DNA of 64,000 nucleotides from Shewanella waksmanii ATCC BAA-643 (lineage in GTDB: Bacteria > Pseudomonadota > Gammaproteobacteria > Enterobacterales > Shewanellaceae), in NCBI RefSeq assembly GCF_000518805.1, contig NZ_JAEH01000001.1, positions 280,045-344,044 on the forward strand, read 5' to 3'. Below, one piece after another: positions 6,409 through 15,271 of the stretch. The first letter of the stretch is position 1, and each line of letters begins with the position of its first letter. The notes under the pieces were generated by a model that worked only from the letters and a program-made list of their open reading frames with translations, ran no database searches and was not told the origin of the DNA. The position numbers and the translations under genes are program-made.

Positions 6409-8997
6409 ATGCGTTTAAATAAGTTCATGCTTACCATGGGCATTGCTTCATCTGTGTTTTTAACAGCATGTGGCAGTGACGACGGCGGCGCCAATATTCA
6501 ACGAGACAAACCACAACCTGAGATCACACCGCCATTGCAGGTTTTCGCGCCTGATGGCTTACTTAAAGCCCAAGTACGTCGCACCGCTTATGGTGTTCCA
6601 CATATTCAAGCAGACAACCTAGAAAGCCTAGGTTTTGGTAGTGGCTATGCTCAAGCCCAAGACAATTTATGTGTACTCGCAGACGGGTTCATTAAGGCCA
6701 ATTCTGAACGTTCAATGTATTTTGGCCCCCACGCATCTATTGATTTTTCGACAGGCTTACCAACCGCTGAAGATAATGGCAACCTGATTTCTGATTTCGC
6801 TTATAAAGCATTAAAAATCCGTGAAAAAGCGGAAAACCAATATAGTAGCTTTAGCTACAACTCCCGCGCCCTGATGGAAGGTTTTAGTGCCGGATATAAC
6901 CAATTTTTAGCAGATGTAGAAGCCGGCAATCAAACTGCTGAGCCGTTCTGCGCAGGTCAACCATGGGTCAAACCAATCAATGGTATAGATGTCGCTAACT
7001 ATCTGTTCTCCATTGCATTATTGCCTGGTGCAGCAAACTTCTTAGATCTCATTTTTTATGCCAATCCCGGTGATGGTCAAGAGTACCTACCGCGTATCGT
7101 TGGCCCGGCGGCGACAACTGCAGCGCAAACAGCCTTTATTACTGACATAAATAATAAGTTTATAGCCCACCAACAAACGATCACCACCCCAGAAACCAAC
7201 CCACGCGATTTGGGCTCAAATGGTTGGGGCTTAGGTAAAGATAAAACTGAAAACGGTATGGGAATGGTGCTAGGCAATCCGCACTTTCCCCATACAGGTA
7301 ACCTACGTTTCTGGCAGTCGCATTTAACTATCCCTGGGCACTTAGATGTCATGGGTGGCTCTTTAGTCGGTATGCCAGGAGCGATAAACATCGGCTTTAA
7401 CAAAGATTTAGCTTGGACACATACCTTCTCTACTGCTGAACATTTTGTGCTCTATAACTTAGAGTTAGTCAGTGGCGATCGCATGCAATACCTGTTTGAC
7501 GGCGAAGCGATGCCGATTACTAAAGAAACGGTACAAATTCTAGTGAACGGCGGTGCCGCTGGCATGCTCGTAGCTGAAAAGGATATTTATACCACACCAA
7601 AAGGGCCCATTGCTGAAGCCCCTGTCACTCAAGCGCCATTTGGTTGGGATGATGGCCAGGCCTTTATGCTACAAGACGCCAACATGGCAAATAAAGATCC
7701 AATCGATCACTGGCTTGCCATGAATCGCGCAACCAACAAAGATGAGTTTCAACAAGCCTTCAAGAATTATGACGGCGTCATTTTCAATAACACCATGTAC
7801 GCCGACAAAGCGGGTAACGCTTTCTATATTGATGACTCAACGGTACCAGGCTTAACTGGCGTGGCAATTAGCTTGTTAAAGTCTAATCCCGACATTATTG
7901 CCACTCGTGCACAGGCTGGGTTTACGATTTTGCCTGGAAACAGTTCATTATTTGCCTACGATGCACCGCTTGGTTATGAGTTTGCGCCTAAGTTAGAACG
8001 CAGTGACTTTGTGCAAAACTCCAACAACTCTTTTTGGTCAACCAACTTAGCTAGCCCACTTGAGGGGTACTCTGCAATGTATGGTCCAGAGCGAGGCCAG
8101 CAATCGCTGCGCACTCGAATGGCGCTCAAGCTTATGCAAGAAGCCGGTGGTGAAGATGGCAAGTTTAACCTTGATGAGCTAGCAGCCGCGGCGCTGTCTA
8201 ATCAAGTTTATCTGCAACATTTGGTGTTTGAAGACTTAATCAGCCAATGTACTGCGCAAGGTGATACGCCGGTGATGATTAGCGAAACACTGAGCAAGGA
8301 TATCAGCACTGCTTGTGATGCATTGCAGCAGTGGAATGGCAGACAAGACAACGACAGTATTGGTGGGCCATTAATCCGTGAATTTGCGCATCTATTTGAT
8401 CAAGCTAGCATGTTGAGTGTGCCTTTTGACGCCAATGACGCAGCAAATACGCCAAACACCTTGGCAACTGACGGCAGTGCACTTGTTGCACTGGCACGCG
8501 CAGCAATAAACCTTGAAGCCGCAGGCTTTGCTGTGGACGCAGCACTTGGCACGGTTCAGTTTGTTGAAAAATCGCTACCCGATGGCAGCCCTTCAGGTAA
8601 CAAACTACCTTGGCCTGGCAGCCACAATGCATCTGGTGGCTTTAATGTGTTCTCAACCAGCCTGTCTGGTGATGACACCTTGATACCGCAACACACCTAC
8701 CCTAGCGTCATAGATCCGGTTAGCCAAGCACAACTGCCTTCAGGCCTGACGGCGCAAGGCTACCCTATCCGTTATGGCTCAAGTTGGATGATGGCGGTAA
8801 GCTTTACCGACCAAGGGCCTGTCGCAAAAGGCATTTTAACTTACTCGCAGTCGAGCAATATCACCTCTCCACAATCGAGTGACCAAAGTCAGTTGTACTC
8901 GAGCAGCAAACAGTTCCGCCCACTGTTATTTAACGAAGCGGATATTGCTGCAGCAGTTGAGTCTAGCACCGAACTAAGCTGGCAAAAGCCTGAATAG
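6409..8997 (+). CDS. Penicillin-acylase-family lipoprotein (possible N-acylhomoserine lactone acylase)
   Basis: An 862-residue Ntn-hydrolase. The start at 6409 follows AAGGGA seven bases upstream. Residues 1-22 form a lipoprotein signal ending in LTAC. The precursor shows the family order: alpha region with YGVPHI and YAQAQD, a spacer, then the autocatalytic site GSNGW with Ser270 as the expected N-terminal nucleophile of the beta chain, followed by GNPHFPHTG. Later parts carry NNTMYADKAGN and the C-terminal GSSWMMAVSF. The family hydrolyses amides such as penicillin G or acyl-homoserine lactones; the PHFP context resembles AHL and aculeacin acylases, but the substrate cannot be read from sequence. 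It would act in the periplasm or at the outer membrane. A good terminator follows, and the gene stands alone. Confidence 0.88.
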   Translation: MRLNKFMLTMGIASSVFLTACGSDDGGANIQRDKPQPEITPPLQVFAPDGLLKAQVRRTAYGVPHIQADNLESLGFGSGYAQAQDNLCVLADGFIKANSERSMYFGPHASIDFSTGLPTAEDNGNLISDFAYKALKIREKAENQYSSFSYNSRALMEGFSAGYNQFLADVEAGNQTAEPFCAGQPWVKPINGIDVANYLFSIALLPGAANFLDLIFYANPGDGQEYLPRIVGPAATTAAQTAFITDINNKFIAHQQTITTPETNPRDLGSNGWGLGKDKTENGMGMVLGNPHFPHTGNLRFWQSHLTIPGHLDVMGGSLVGMPGAINIGFNKDLAWTHTFSTAEHFVLYNLELVSGDRMQYLFDGEAMPITKETVQILVNGGAAGMLVAEKDIYTTPKGPIAEAPVTQAPFGWDDGQAFMLQDANMANKDPIDHWLAMNRATNKDEFQQAFKNYDGVIFNNTMYADKAGNAFYIDDSTVPGLTGVAISLLKSNPDIIATRAQAGFTILPGNSSLFAYDAPLGYEFAPKLERSDFVQNSNNSFWSTNLASPLEGYSAMYGPERGQQSLRTRMALKLMQEAGGEDGKFNLDELAAAALSNQVYLQHLVFEDLISQCTAQGDTPVMISETLSKDISTACDALQQWNGRQDNDSIGGPLIREFAHLFDQASMLSVPFDANDAANTPNTLATDGSALVALARAAINLEAAGFAVDAALGTVQFVEKSLPDGSPSGNKLPWPGSHNASGGFNVFSTSLSGDDTLIPQHTYPSVIDPVSQAQLPSGLTAQGYPIRYGSSWMMAVSFTDQGPVAKGILTYSQSSNITSPQSSDQSQLYSSSKQFRPLLFNEADIAAAVESSTELSWQKPE

Positions 8998-9023
8998 AAT
9001 GTAAGTTGGCAATTGCGTGATTC

Positions 9024-9051
9024 AAGGGTAGCAAGCGCTACCCTTTTTTTT
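9024..9051 (+). terminator. Rho-independent terminator of the acylase gene
   Basis: AAGGGTAGC (9024-9032) pairs with GCTACCCTT (9037-9045) around AAGC, followed by eight T residues. Confidence 0.9.
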
Positions 9052-9170
9052 ATTGTTAACTCATAGATTAAAATTAGCAAAAACTTAAGTAAACCATTGA
9101 TAAAATGAGCTTTATCTATCCTAACCTGTCAACTAATATCAAAGTAAGCCGGTGTAACAGGGATGCAGTG

Positions 9171-9614
9171 ATGGCTAGAAACATAACTAATCTGACGCTA
9201 TGGGGTGCGGTAATAACCCAGCTTTTAATGCCGTGCGCAATGGCGGCCACCATTGAGCTCACCCGTTACGATGGGGGTTATCAAGGAGATTTGAACGATG
9301 AAAAAGCGTTGATGTTTGTATTCTCAAGTAATAACCAGCACTTTCAATGCCACGTCACCACCACCGAGAAGTACCTACGTCAAGCCCAACACCGACTAGA
9401 GAACATTAACTTAAGCGAGCCCAACTTCTATTTCGACTGTCAGTCAGATGAGCAACATTATATGTTGTCAAACCGCTATCGAACCTACGCTGAGGTCATT
9501 ATAAAGCAGCCCGATAGCCAATTTCCGATGTCGATGCATATCGAAGCTAAACTGGTCAATCTTGATGGCGATTTCGCCTACGTGCGAAGTGGTGATATTG
9601 CACTCACACGCTAG
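9171..9614 (+). CDS. Hypothetical exported protein, 147 residues
   Basis: The start at 9171 is preferred because it places a clear signal peptide at the N-terminus (hydrophobic LWGAVITQLLMPCAMA, cleavage after AMAA); the frame is open to 9105 but that would bury the signal. GGGA eight bases upstream is a modest ribosome site. The mature part of about 120 residues contains two cysteines (FQCHVT, FDCQSD) that may form a disulfide. I recognise no family. It lies between the acylase and an S9 peptidase gene with more than 150 bases on the downstream side, so it is probably separate from both. Confidence 0.65.
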   Translation: MARNITNLTLWGAVITQLLMPCAMAATIELTRYDGGYQGDLNDEKALMFVFSSNNQHFQCHVTTTEKYLRQAQHRLENINLSEPNFYFDCQSDEQHYMLSNRYRTYAEVIIKQPDSQFPMSMHIEAKLVNLDGDFAYVRSGDIALTR

Positions 9615-9775
9615 TTATTTGTTGCTTCCAATCTCAATGTTCAGCTACATAAACTTACATATTTTCTGATACAGCTTTTAACTGAACACCGCTATACTCA
9701 TGACGCCCCCAGCTTACTGAGGGCTAACAATAATAAAACTAATCACAAATTGAATGTTATCCAAGGAGACCACTC

Positions 9776-11818
9776 GTGAAGAAAGCCGGGATTATATTAC
9801 TGTGCCTGCTACTGCCTCTGGCAAATGCATTTGCGGCGCAGAACAAGCCTCTTTCAGTTGATGTGCTGTGGCAACTCAACAGAATTGGTAGCCCAATGAT
9901 TTCCCCCCATGGTGAATACATTGTTGCGCCAGTTACCCAATATGACGTACCTGAAGATAAAGGTGCGACTCAACTATGGTTATTTGCCAAAGATGGCAGT
10001 AGTCAGCGACCACTTACCGCTAAAGGTTTACGTGCTAGCGAACCGGTATTTTCACCAGATGGTAATACCCTTGCTTTTGTCAGCAAACGTGATGACGATG
10101 AAGCTGGACAAATATACCTGTTGCCTTTAAACAAAGCGGGCGAAGCACAACGCCTAACCGAAGTGCCAGGCGGAGTTTACGGAGTAAAGTGGGTCGGTGA
10201 ACACTTATATTTCATCAGCCGTATTTTCCCAGGTAAAAACTGGCAGCAAATGAGTGAGCAACTTAAAGCTGATAAAGACAGTAAATTATCTGCACAACAA
10301 TGGAATGAGCTGCCTTATTCAAGTTTTGATCACTGGATTGACGAAAACAGACAAGCCCACGTTTTTAGAATCAATGCTAACGGCGGCGAAATAGAACCAG
10401 TCACTGCCACATTCAATAAGCAGTTACCTCGCTCTTATCAAAGTGCAGCTAGCTACGATGTGAGCCCTAACGAACAGTACATTGCCTTCAATGCCAATGG
10501 CTGGGCAGCGGATAAAAAAACGCGCAATGTCGATCCAAAAATCGATATTTTCTTAGCTAAGATAGGCAGTGATAAAGCGGTTAATCTCACGCCAAAAAAT
10601 GAAGCTCCCGATGCCAACCCAAGTTTCAGCCCTGATGGAAAAACGCTGGCATTTACCCGTCAACTTATCCATGGCTTCTATGCCGACACGGCAAACCTAA
10701 ACCTGTATGACATTCAGCGTGAAACACTGCGTGAAATCACCACGGATTGGGATCGTTCGGTTGCGCGCTACGTTTGGACCGCTGACAGTAAAGGTTTTTA
10801 TGCGGCAATCGACGATGCAGCCACACGCCGTATTTACCACATTAGTGCCAAAAATGGCAAAGTGAAGCCCATTACCGATAACACCAACTATGGCAAGCCT
10901 TCAATCGCCAATGACGGTACCCTCGTCGCTGCCAATGATAGCTTTCTCTATCCTGCACGAGTGATTAAGATTGATACCCGCAGTGGTAAAACGACTCGTT
11001 TAGATAGCTTTAACGACGATATTCTAGCTGATGTCGATCTGGGCACTTATGAGTCAGTCACCTATAAAGGTTATAATGACCAAGATATTCAGATGTGGGT
11101 GCATTATCCACCTGGATTTGATCGCAGCAAAAAGTACCCACTAATGATGCTGATCCATGGCGGACCACATAACGCCATCTCTGACGGGTTTCACTACCGC
11201 TGGAATGCACAAACTTTTGCATCTTGGGGATATGTGACCGCATGGCCTAATTTCCATGGTTCAAGTAGCTTTGGACAAGAGTTTGCCGACAGCATCAACC
11301 CAGACTGGAAAAATAAATCACTCGAAGATGTATTTAAAGCCACCGAGTGGTTTGAGAGCAAAGATTGGATTGACAGTGAGCGTATGGTGGCTGGCGGCGC
11401 GAGCTACGGCGGCTATTTAACATCGATTATTTTGGGACAAAAACACCCGTTTAATGCATTACTTATCCATGCAGCGGTTTATAACATGTACTCACAAATG
11501 TCAGCCGACTTTGCCGTACATAGTACCCGATTTGGTAACTACTGGGATAACCCAGAAATTTACCAGTCTATCTCACCACACTATGGCGCAGGCAACTTCA
11601 ACACGCCGACTTTGGTCATTCATGGTCAACTTGATTATCGCGTACCGGTAGGGCAAGGGTTTGAGCTATTCCGCACCCTACAAAGCCGTGGGGTCGAATC
11701 ACGCATGATATATTATCCAGATGAAAACCATTGGATTATGAAGCCTAATAATTCTATTTATTGGTACAACCAAGTGGAAGATTGGATGACGCGTTTTGCC
11801 GAGCCGGGCGGACGTTAA
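9776..11818 (+). CDS. Secreted S9-family peptidase (dipeptidyl/acylaminoacyl peptidase type)
   Basis: A 680-residue protein starting at GTG 9776 with AAGGAG eight bases upstream. Residues 1-20 form a signal peptide ending in AFAA. Residues about 30-400 carry TolB/WD-like propeller repeats (SPDGNTLAFVS, SPDGKTLAFTR). The C-terminal alpha/beta-hydrolase domain has the catalytic triad Ser543 (GGASYGGY), Asp620 (HGQLDYRVP) and His652 (DENHWI). The oxyanion region is LIHGGPH. Such enzymes clip short peptides in the periplasm, removing di- or acyl-amino acids. The length is usual for the family. No operon partner is evident. Confidence 0.93.
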   Translation: MKKAGIILLCLLLPLANAFAAQNKPLSVDVLWQLNRIGSPMISPHGEYIVAPVTQYDVPEDKGATQLWLFAKDGSSQRPLTAKGLRASEPVFSPDGNTLAFVSKRDDDEAGQIYLLPLNKAGEAQRLTEVPGGVYGVKWVGEHLYFISRIFPGKNWQQMSEQLKADKDSKLSAQQWNELPYSSFDHWIDENRQAHVFRINANGGEIEPVTATFNKQLPRSYQSAASYDVSPNEQYIAFNANGWAADKKTRNVDPKIDIFLAKIGSDKAVNLTPKNEAPDANPSFSPDGKTLAFTRQLIHGFYADTANLNLYDIQRETLREITTDWDRSVARYVWTADSKGFYAAIDDAATRRIYHISAKNGKVKPITDNTNYGKPSIANDGTLVAANDSFLYPARVIKIDTRSGKTTRLDSFNDDILADVDLGTYESVTYKGYNDQDIQMWVHYPPGFDRSKKYPLMMLIHGGPHNAISDGFHYRWNAQTFASWGYVTAWPNFHGSSSFGQEFADSINPDWKNKSLEDVFKATEWFESKDWIDSERMVAGGASYGGYLTSIILGQKHPFNALLIHAAVYNMYSQMSADFAVHSTRFGNYWDNPEIYQSISPHYGAGNFNTPTLVIHGQLDYRVPVGQGFELFRTLQSRGVESRMIYYPDENHWIMKPNNSIYWYNQVEDWMTRFAEPGGR

Positions 11819-11844
11819 CTCTTTATACTAACGATTATAAAGAG
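11819..11844 (+). terminator. Hairpin after the S9 peptidase gene
   Basis: CTCTTTATA (11819-11827) pairs perfectly with TATAAAGAG (11836-11844) around eight bases, directly after the stop codon. No T-run follows, so a role in termination or mRNA protection is only suggested. Confidence 0.4.
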
Positions 11845-12287
11845 TTGATCGCTCAGCGAGCAGGTAGTGGTTCAGCGGCTAAGTAACCAATTTAAAGCTA
11901 GTGACACTAGGTTTAGATTGGTTGCCACCGCATATGGACCACTATAACTCGCCTTTAAACACTGCTTTGAACAACCGACTTGTAGGTTGTGTAACCTTTT
12001 AAGGAAGTCACCATTCTCGGTGATATTCGCCTTAAATTCACCTGTCAAAAATCATGCTAAGTAGCAGCTTATCTTTACCAATAAGTATTCAACAAGCGAC
12101 AAATCACAAGGCCACATGACCTCGCTTTTTTTAACATTCCACAAGTTATTGTAATAAAGGAATTTTGTTAGCTGAATCTAGCTATTTAATTTTCCTCTAC
12201 CTGTATCACCCCTCGGATTAAGTAAACTTGCATAATGCCATCAAAGTTAGCTATGTTAGATACAATTTATTACATAAGGTGAGCAAC
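11845..12287. other. Intergenic stretch without a gene
   Basis: No coding frame with support. The first part (GATCGCTCAGCGAGCAGG onward) has a faint likeness to the CACTCAGCGAGAG end region of the MITE-like element, which could be a decayed relative, but the match is too short to claim. Confidence 0.3.
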
Positions 12288-12506
12288 ATGGTAAAACCAA
12301 TTATTGGTAGTATTGTATGTTTATTAATATTTATTGGGCTGCTACAAGGCACCCATCACATGTATGTAGCTGTAGCGGATAATGAGTTGGGGCTTTACGC
12401 TGTAGCAGCACTAGTGTGCGTGATGTGGGCTAGCCTCTTTGGTGTGGTACTAAGCTTATTTTTTCCACAACTAAAAGCGCTATGGTTGTCGATTAAAGAT
12501 GACTGA
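12288..12506 (+). CDS. Small two-helix membrane protein, 72 residues
   Basis: The start at 12288 has AAGGTG six bases upstream and begins MVKPIIGSIVCLL; the open frame extends further back without a ribosome site. Two hydrophobic helices, about residues 4-24 and 34-60, are joined by a short polar loop with His-His. The C-terminus (WLSIKDD) is charged. No family is recognised, and it stands alone between the S9 peptidase and the receiver-domain gene. A hairpin follows downstream. Confidence 0.65.
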   Translation: MVKPIIGSIVCLLIFIGLLQGTHHMYVAVADNELGLYAVAALVCVMWASLFGVVLSLFFPQLKALWLSIKDD

Positions 12507-12535
12507 GTTGCTGAGAATATTTGTGTAAAAGTTTA

Positions 12536-12567
12536 AGCACATTTGTCTGATAATTGGTAAATGTGCT
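12536..12567 (+). terminator. Hairpin downstream of the small membrane protein
   Basis: AGCACATTT (12536-12544) pairs with AAATGTGCT (12559-12567) around 14 bases. There is no strong T-run, so this is a weak candidate. Confidence 0.35.
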
Positions 12568-12771
12568 AGCACAACTTTCTAAGTTTGACGTTTGACCCAT
12601 ACTGCATCCCTGCGAGTCAACATGAAACTGGACGATTAAATATAATCGATCAGCGATTAAAAGTTAACTGATTAGTTTAAAAATCAGCCTATCTGCTTAT
12701 AACAATTTGATTCGTTAATATTACGGCAGAGCATTTCCATTAACCTTTATTTTCATATGGTTATTGTACTT

Positions 12772-13143
12772 CTAGGAGCTCGCTAGATACTTGTCGAGCT
12801 TCTGTTGAATAGCATCGGGCAAAATTGGTTTGGTCACATAATCACTAGCGCCTAACTTTTTGGCAAACTCCTGATCTGACTCTTCAGCTAATGTACTGAT
12901 GACAACCACAGGTATTTGCGCTTTGACGCTGTCTTGCTGAAGGTGCTTAAGCACTTGGTAGCCGTTAACTTGCGGCATACTGATGTCTAAAAAGATTAAA
13001 TCTGGAGTGGTTGAATCTAAAAGATCGATACCACCTAAACCTGAATTAGCGGTGGTGACTTGATAATCATCGCCCAACATAGCAAGTAACACGCCGGTGC
13101 AGACGGGGTCATCATCTATAATCAAGATTTTAGCTCTATCCAT
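12772..13143 (-). CDS. Single-domain response regulator (CheY-like receiver)
   Basis: A 123-residue receiver domain and nothing more. The acidic pocket is Asp10-Asp12 (IIDDDP), the phospho-acceptor is Asp53 (FLDISMP), the switch residue is Ser83 or Thr84 (VVIST), and the conserved lysine is Lys105 (VTKP). The start at 13143 has GAAGGTGATGA just upstream. It would be phosphorylated by a histidine kinase and act by protein contact, since it has no output domain. There is no kinase next to it, so its partner is elsewhere. It is not part of a chemotaxis cluster here. Confidence 0.93.
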   Translation of the reverse strand: MDRAKILIIDDDPVCTGVLLAMLGDDYQVTTANSGLGGIDLLDSTTPDLIFLDISMPQVNGYQVLKHLQQDSVKAQIPVVVISTLAEESDQEFAKKLGASDYVTKPILPDAIQQKLDKYLASS

Positions 13144-13665
13144 TCATCACCTTCAAACCATTAAGATTTTCAAAACTAGACTAACCCGAAGCACGGACAA
13201 CACAACGCTACCTACACTTTATGACACTAAAAATGTGCTTGAGTTCACGTATCTAAAATATTAGCCAACTCACCATCATGATGCAATGTTAATTGAGGCA
13301 ATTAGGCTTAATAATCAATGAATTATACTTCACCAGCATCTAACAAGCGCCTTTAATACAAAAGGGCATGCAAAACAACAACTTATAGTCATCCCTGCTA
13401 AAAATTAGCACCTTTCGGAGACCAGCTCCACCAACCTCCCCCACTAGATAAACAACCAACCACTAGATAAACAACCAACCACTATTGACTAAATTGCCAT
13501 CACATTTGTGGGTTTGATCGCAAAAAGTGACCACTTTATCACTGTACAGATAGTCGGCAATAGCCTATATTCTCCACAATTTCAGCAGCACTGACTCGCT
13601 GAAACCAACAAACCAATCAGATTGATTTTTTGTAACCACACTCGTTGTAGTGAAAGGAAAATAGA
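13144..13665. other. Intergenic stretch upstream of arfA
   Basis: No gene seen in about 520 bases between two divergent genes. It holds the 19-bp direct repeat at 13441-13478. The last 60 bases before 13666 must contain the arfA promoter, but I cannot assign hexamers with confidence. Confidence 0.4.
13441..13478 (+). repeat. 19-bp tandem direct repeat, two copies
   Basis: CCACTAGATAAACAACCAA occurs twice head to tail (13441-13459 and 13460-13478), followed by a partial third copy (CCACTA). There is no spacer, so it is not a CRISPR. It may be a slippage product or a binding-site array upstream of arfA. Confidence 0.85.
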
Positions 13666-13857
13666 ATGGCAAAACCACGTGCCTCTTCGCGTATTGGCCA
13701 CGAACATGGTCGAGGAGAGATTAAAGACAACGCAATTAAAGCGTTAGTAACCAGCAATTTATTTAGGCCAAGAGTTGAAAAGCCTAAAAAGGGCAAAGGT
13801 TCATACAACCGCAAACACAACAAAGGGGCATTCGCTAAAGGGCAATGCCCCTTTTGA
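13666..13857 (+). CDS. arfA: Alternative ribosome-rescue factor A
   Basis: A 63-residue basic protein with the ArfA core: [17 protein letters not shown], then [15 protein letters not shown], aligning with E. coli ArfA. ArfA frees ribosomes stalled on stop-less mRNAs by recruiting release factor 2, as a back-up to tmRNA. AAGGAAA seven bases before 13666 is the ribosome site. A strong intrinsic terminator is built into the last eleven codons, ending exactly at the stop codon, so most transcripts should lack a stop and the full protein would be made mainly when tmRNA fails. That fits the known non-stop control of arfA in proteobacteria. The N-terminal ten residues ([10 protein letters not shown]) are an extension compared with E. 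coli. Confidence 0.95.
   Translation: MAKPRASSRIGHEHGRGEIKDNAIKALVTSNLFRPRVEKPKKGKGSYNRKHNKGAFAKGQCPF
13822..13855 (+). terminator. Intragenic Rho-independent terminator in arfA
   Basis: AAAGGGGCATT (13822-13832) pairs with AATGCCCCTTT (13844-13854), an 11-bp stem with an 11-base loop, ending in TTTT whose last base belongs to the TGA stop at 13855-13857. Termination here gives arfA mRNA without a stop codon. Confidence 0.92.
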
Positions 13858-13972
13858 TATTTAGACACTCCTGCAACTTATCTCAATTGCCATTCCTCGC
13901 TCAAACTGAGCCCATAACATCGCCGTTAAGATCAAACATAGGATTACAGATTAAGATAACTGACATGGTTAT

Positions 13973-14866
13973 TTACTGTAGCCACAAATTTTTGCTACTT
14001 GTGAGCGCCTGACTTTCGGAGGATAAATTGGGATTATTCAGTTCAATTACTCGCCGCTGCTCCAATTTAGCTTTTTGTAAAATCCCCGCTGTGGTTGGAT
14101 GGCTAAAAAACAACTCATCGAAACTGCCGTCATCAATCGCCTTTGCTAAACCAAACTGAATTCGCGAAGCTAACTGATGATTATCAGCATTAACAAAGAA
14201 ATATATCGGTGCTGAGTATTTGACCAACAATCCAGTTTCTATCATCACATCGCTGCGCCCGGAAACCTCCTCCCAAGGCTCGTGTAACGCACGAGGAAAT
14301 GCATCAAATCGGCCCTTAACCAACATATTTAGCAAGTTATCAGACGCGCCTCTTACCACTGAAAAGCCATGGGATTGTAAAATATCGGCATCTGGCCAGT
14401 CATTACCTTGCCCAAAAACCAACTGTTTCATATCTTCAAGATCATTGATGTGATCAAACCGCAACTGTTCATCACGACGAATAATTGCGATCCGATAACC
14501 CATCAAACCTTTCATTATGGGAAAGTACACGGGCAATAATTGCTGTTCACGCTCAGGGGAGGTCATGGTCCAAACAATATCAATTAACTTTCTATCGGCG
14601 ACTAATTTGATTGTGCGACTTTGCGGCATCGACATAAAAACAGGTTTAAGCTCAAAATCACCGTATTCTGGACGGCTTTTTTCCAGTGCTAATGTGAGCA
14701 CATCAATATAATAGCTTTGTTTGCCATCGACTTTATCTGCGGAGATATTGTAGCGAATAAGACTTGGAGCTTGAGTACCAAATGCGGAAAGCACGCAGGT
14801 AAATGGCAACAACAAAATCAAAATTACGCGCGTTATCATGCCTGCCCTATGTAAAATCCATTTCAT
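13973..14866 (-). CDS. Periplasmic solute-binding-like protein, 297 residues
   Basis: The N-terminus has a signal peptide (ITRVILILLLPFTCVLSAF). The body has the look of a type-3 extracellular solute-binding fold: YYIDVLTLALE near the start, then DIVWTMTSPERE, NDLEDMKQLVFGQG and the paired-domain end SFDELFF. Such proteins bind amino acids or other small molecules, but stand-alone versions in Shewanella-like genomes often serve sensory roles or have no known transport partner. No ABC permease is adjacent. An alternative start nine codons later (14839) is preceded by AGGGCAGGC and would give a more typical signal peptide; I kept the longer frame. The ligand is unknown. Confidence 0.75.
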   Translation of the reverse strand: MKWILHRAGMITRVILILLLPFTCVLSAFGTQAPSLIRYNISADKVDGKQSYYIDVLTLALEKSRPEYGDFELKPVFMSMPQSRTIKLVADRKLIDIVWTMTSPEREQQLLPVYFPIMKGLMGYRIAIIRRDEQLRFDHINDLEDMKQLVFGQGNDWPDADILQSHGFSVVRGASDNLLNMLVKGRFDAFPRALHEPWEEVSGRSDVMIETGLLVKYSAPIYFFVNADNHQLASRIQFGLAKAIDDGSFDELFFSHPTTAGILQKAKLEQRRVIELNNPNLSSESQALTSSKNLWLQ

Positions 14867-15271
14867 GTTTATTCATACTAGCTCAATAATCTAAATAATG
14901 TCAGTGAACCGTAGCGCTTAATTTGGGAAGTAAAGAAAGAGCCCCAGTAATCAGTTTTAGCCTAATTATCTGATTGACAATCTTCCGCCTGCCATTCAGT
15001 ATGAAACCAATGACTAATATAGTGAAATAATGACCAATATGAACTCCCTTGTGTTAACAAGCCCCAATACATTCCAGTGTAACCAACCTCTAGTGCGAAA
15101 ACTCGCAACTAGTGTTTGTGTGTGGCTGAAAACACCCGCGGATCATATGGACTAAACTCCCAGCTATTAGCCATCCCTGACCGCAACGTCAAGCATTGCG
15201 GTCGCTTTATCGCATTGCCTACCTGTTGTCGTCACCTTGCTAACAATATGGAACATTGAGGTAGACATGTA
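14867..15271. other. Divergent intergenic region with a hairpin
   Basis: No gene seen. It must hold promoters for the solute-binding-like gene and the EamA gene. GACCGCAA (15179-15186) pairs with TTGCGGTC (15196-15203) around nine bases, about 70 bases before the EamA start; the same GCGGT/ACCGC theme recurs in the terminator after that gene. Confidence 0.4.

Noticed and set aside
11845..11960. Possible decayed MITE after the S9 peptidase gene
   Set aside because: Only a few short words resemble the MITE (CTCAGCGAG); no terminal repeat is present, so not annotated as a copy.
13441..13478. CRISPR-like direct repeats
   Set aside because: Two head-to-tail copies with no spacers and no cas genes nearby.
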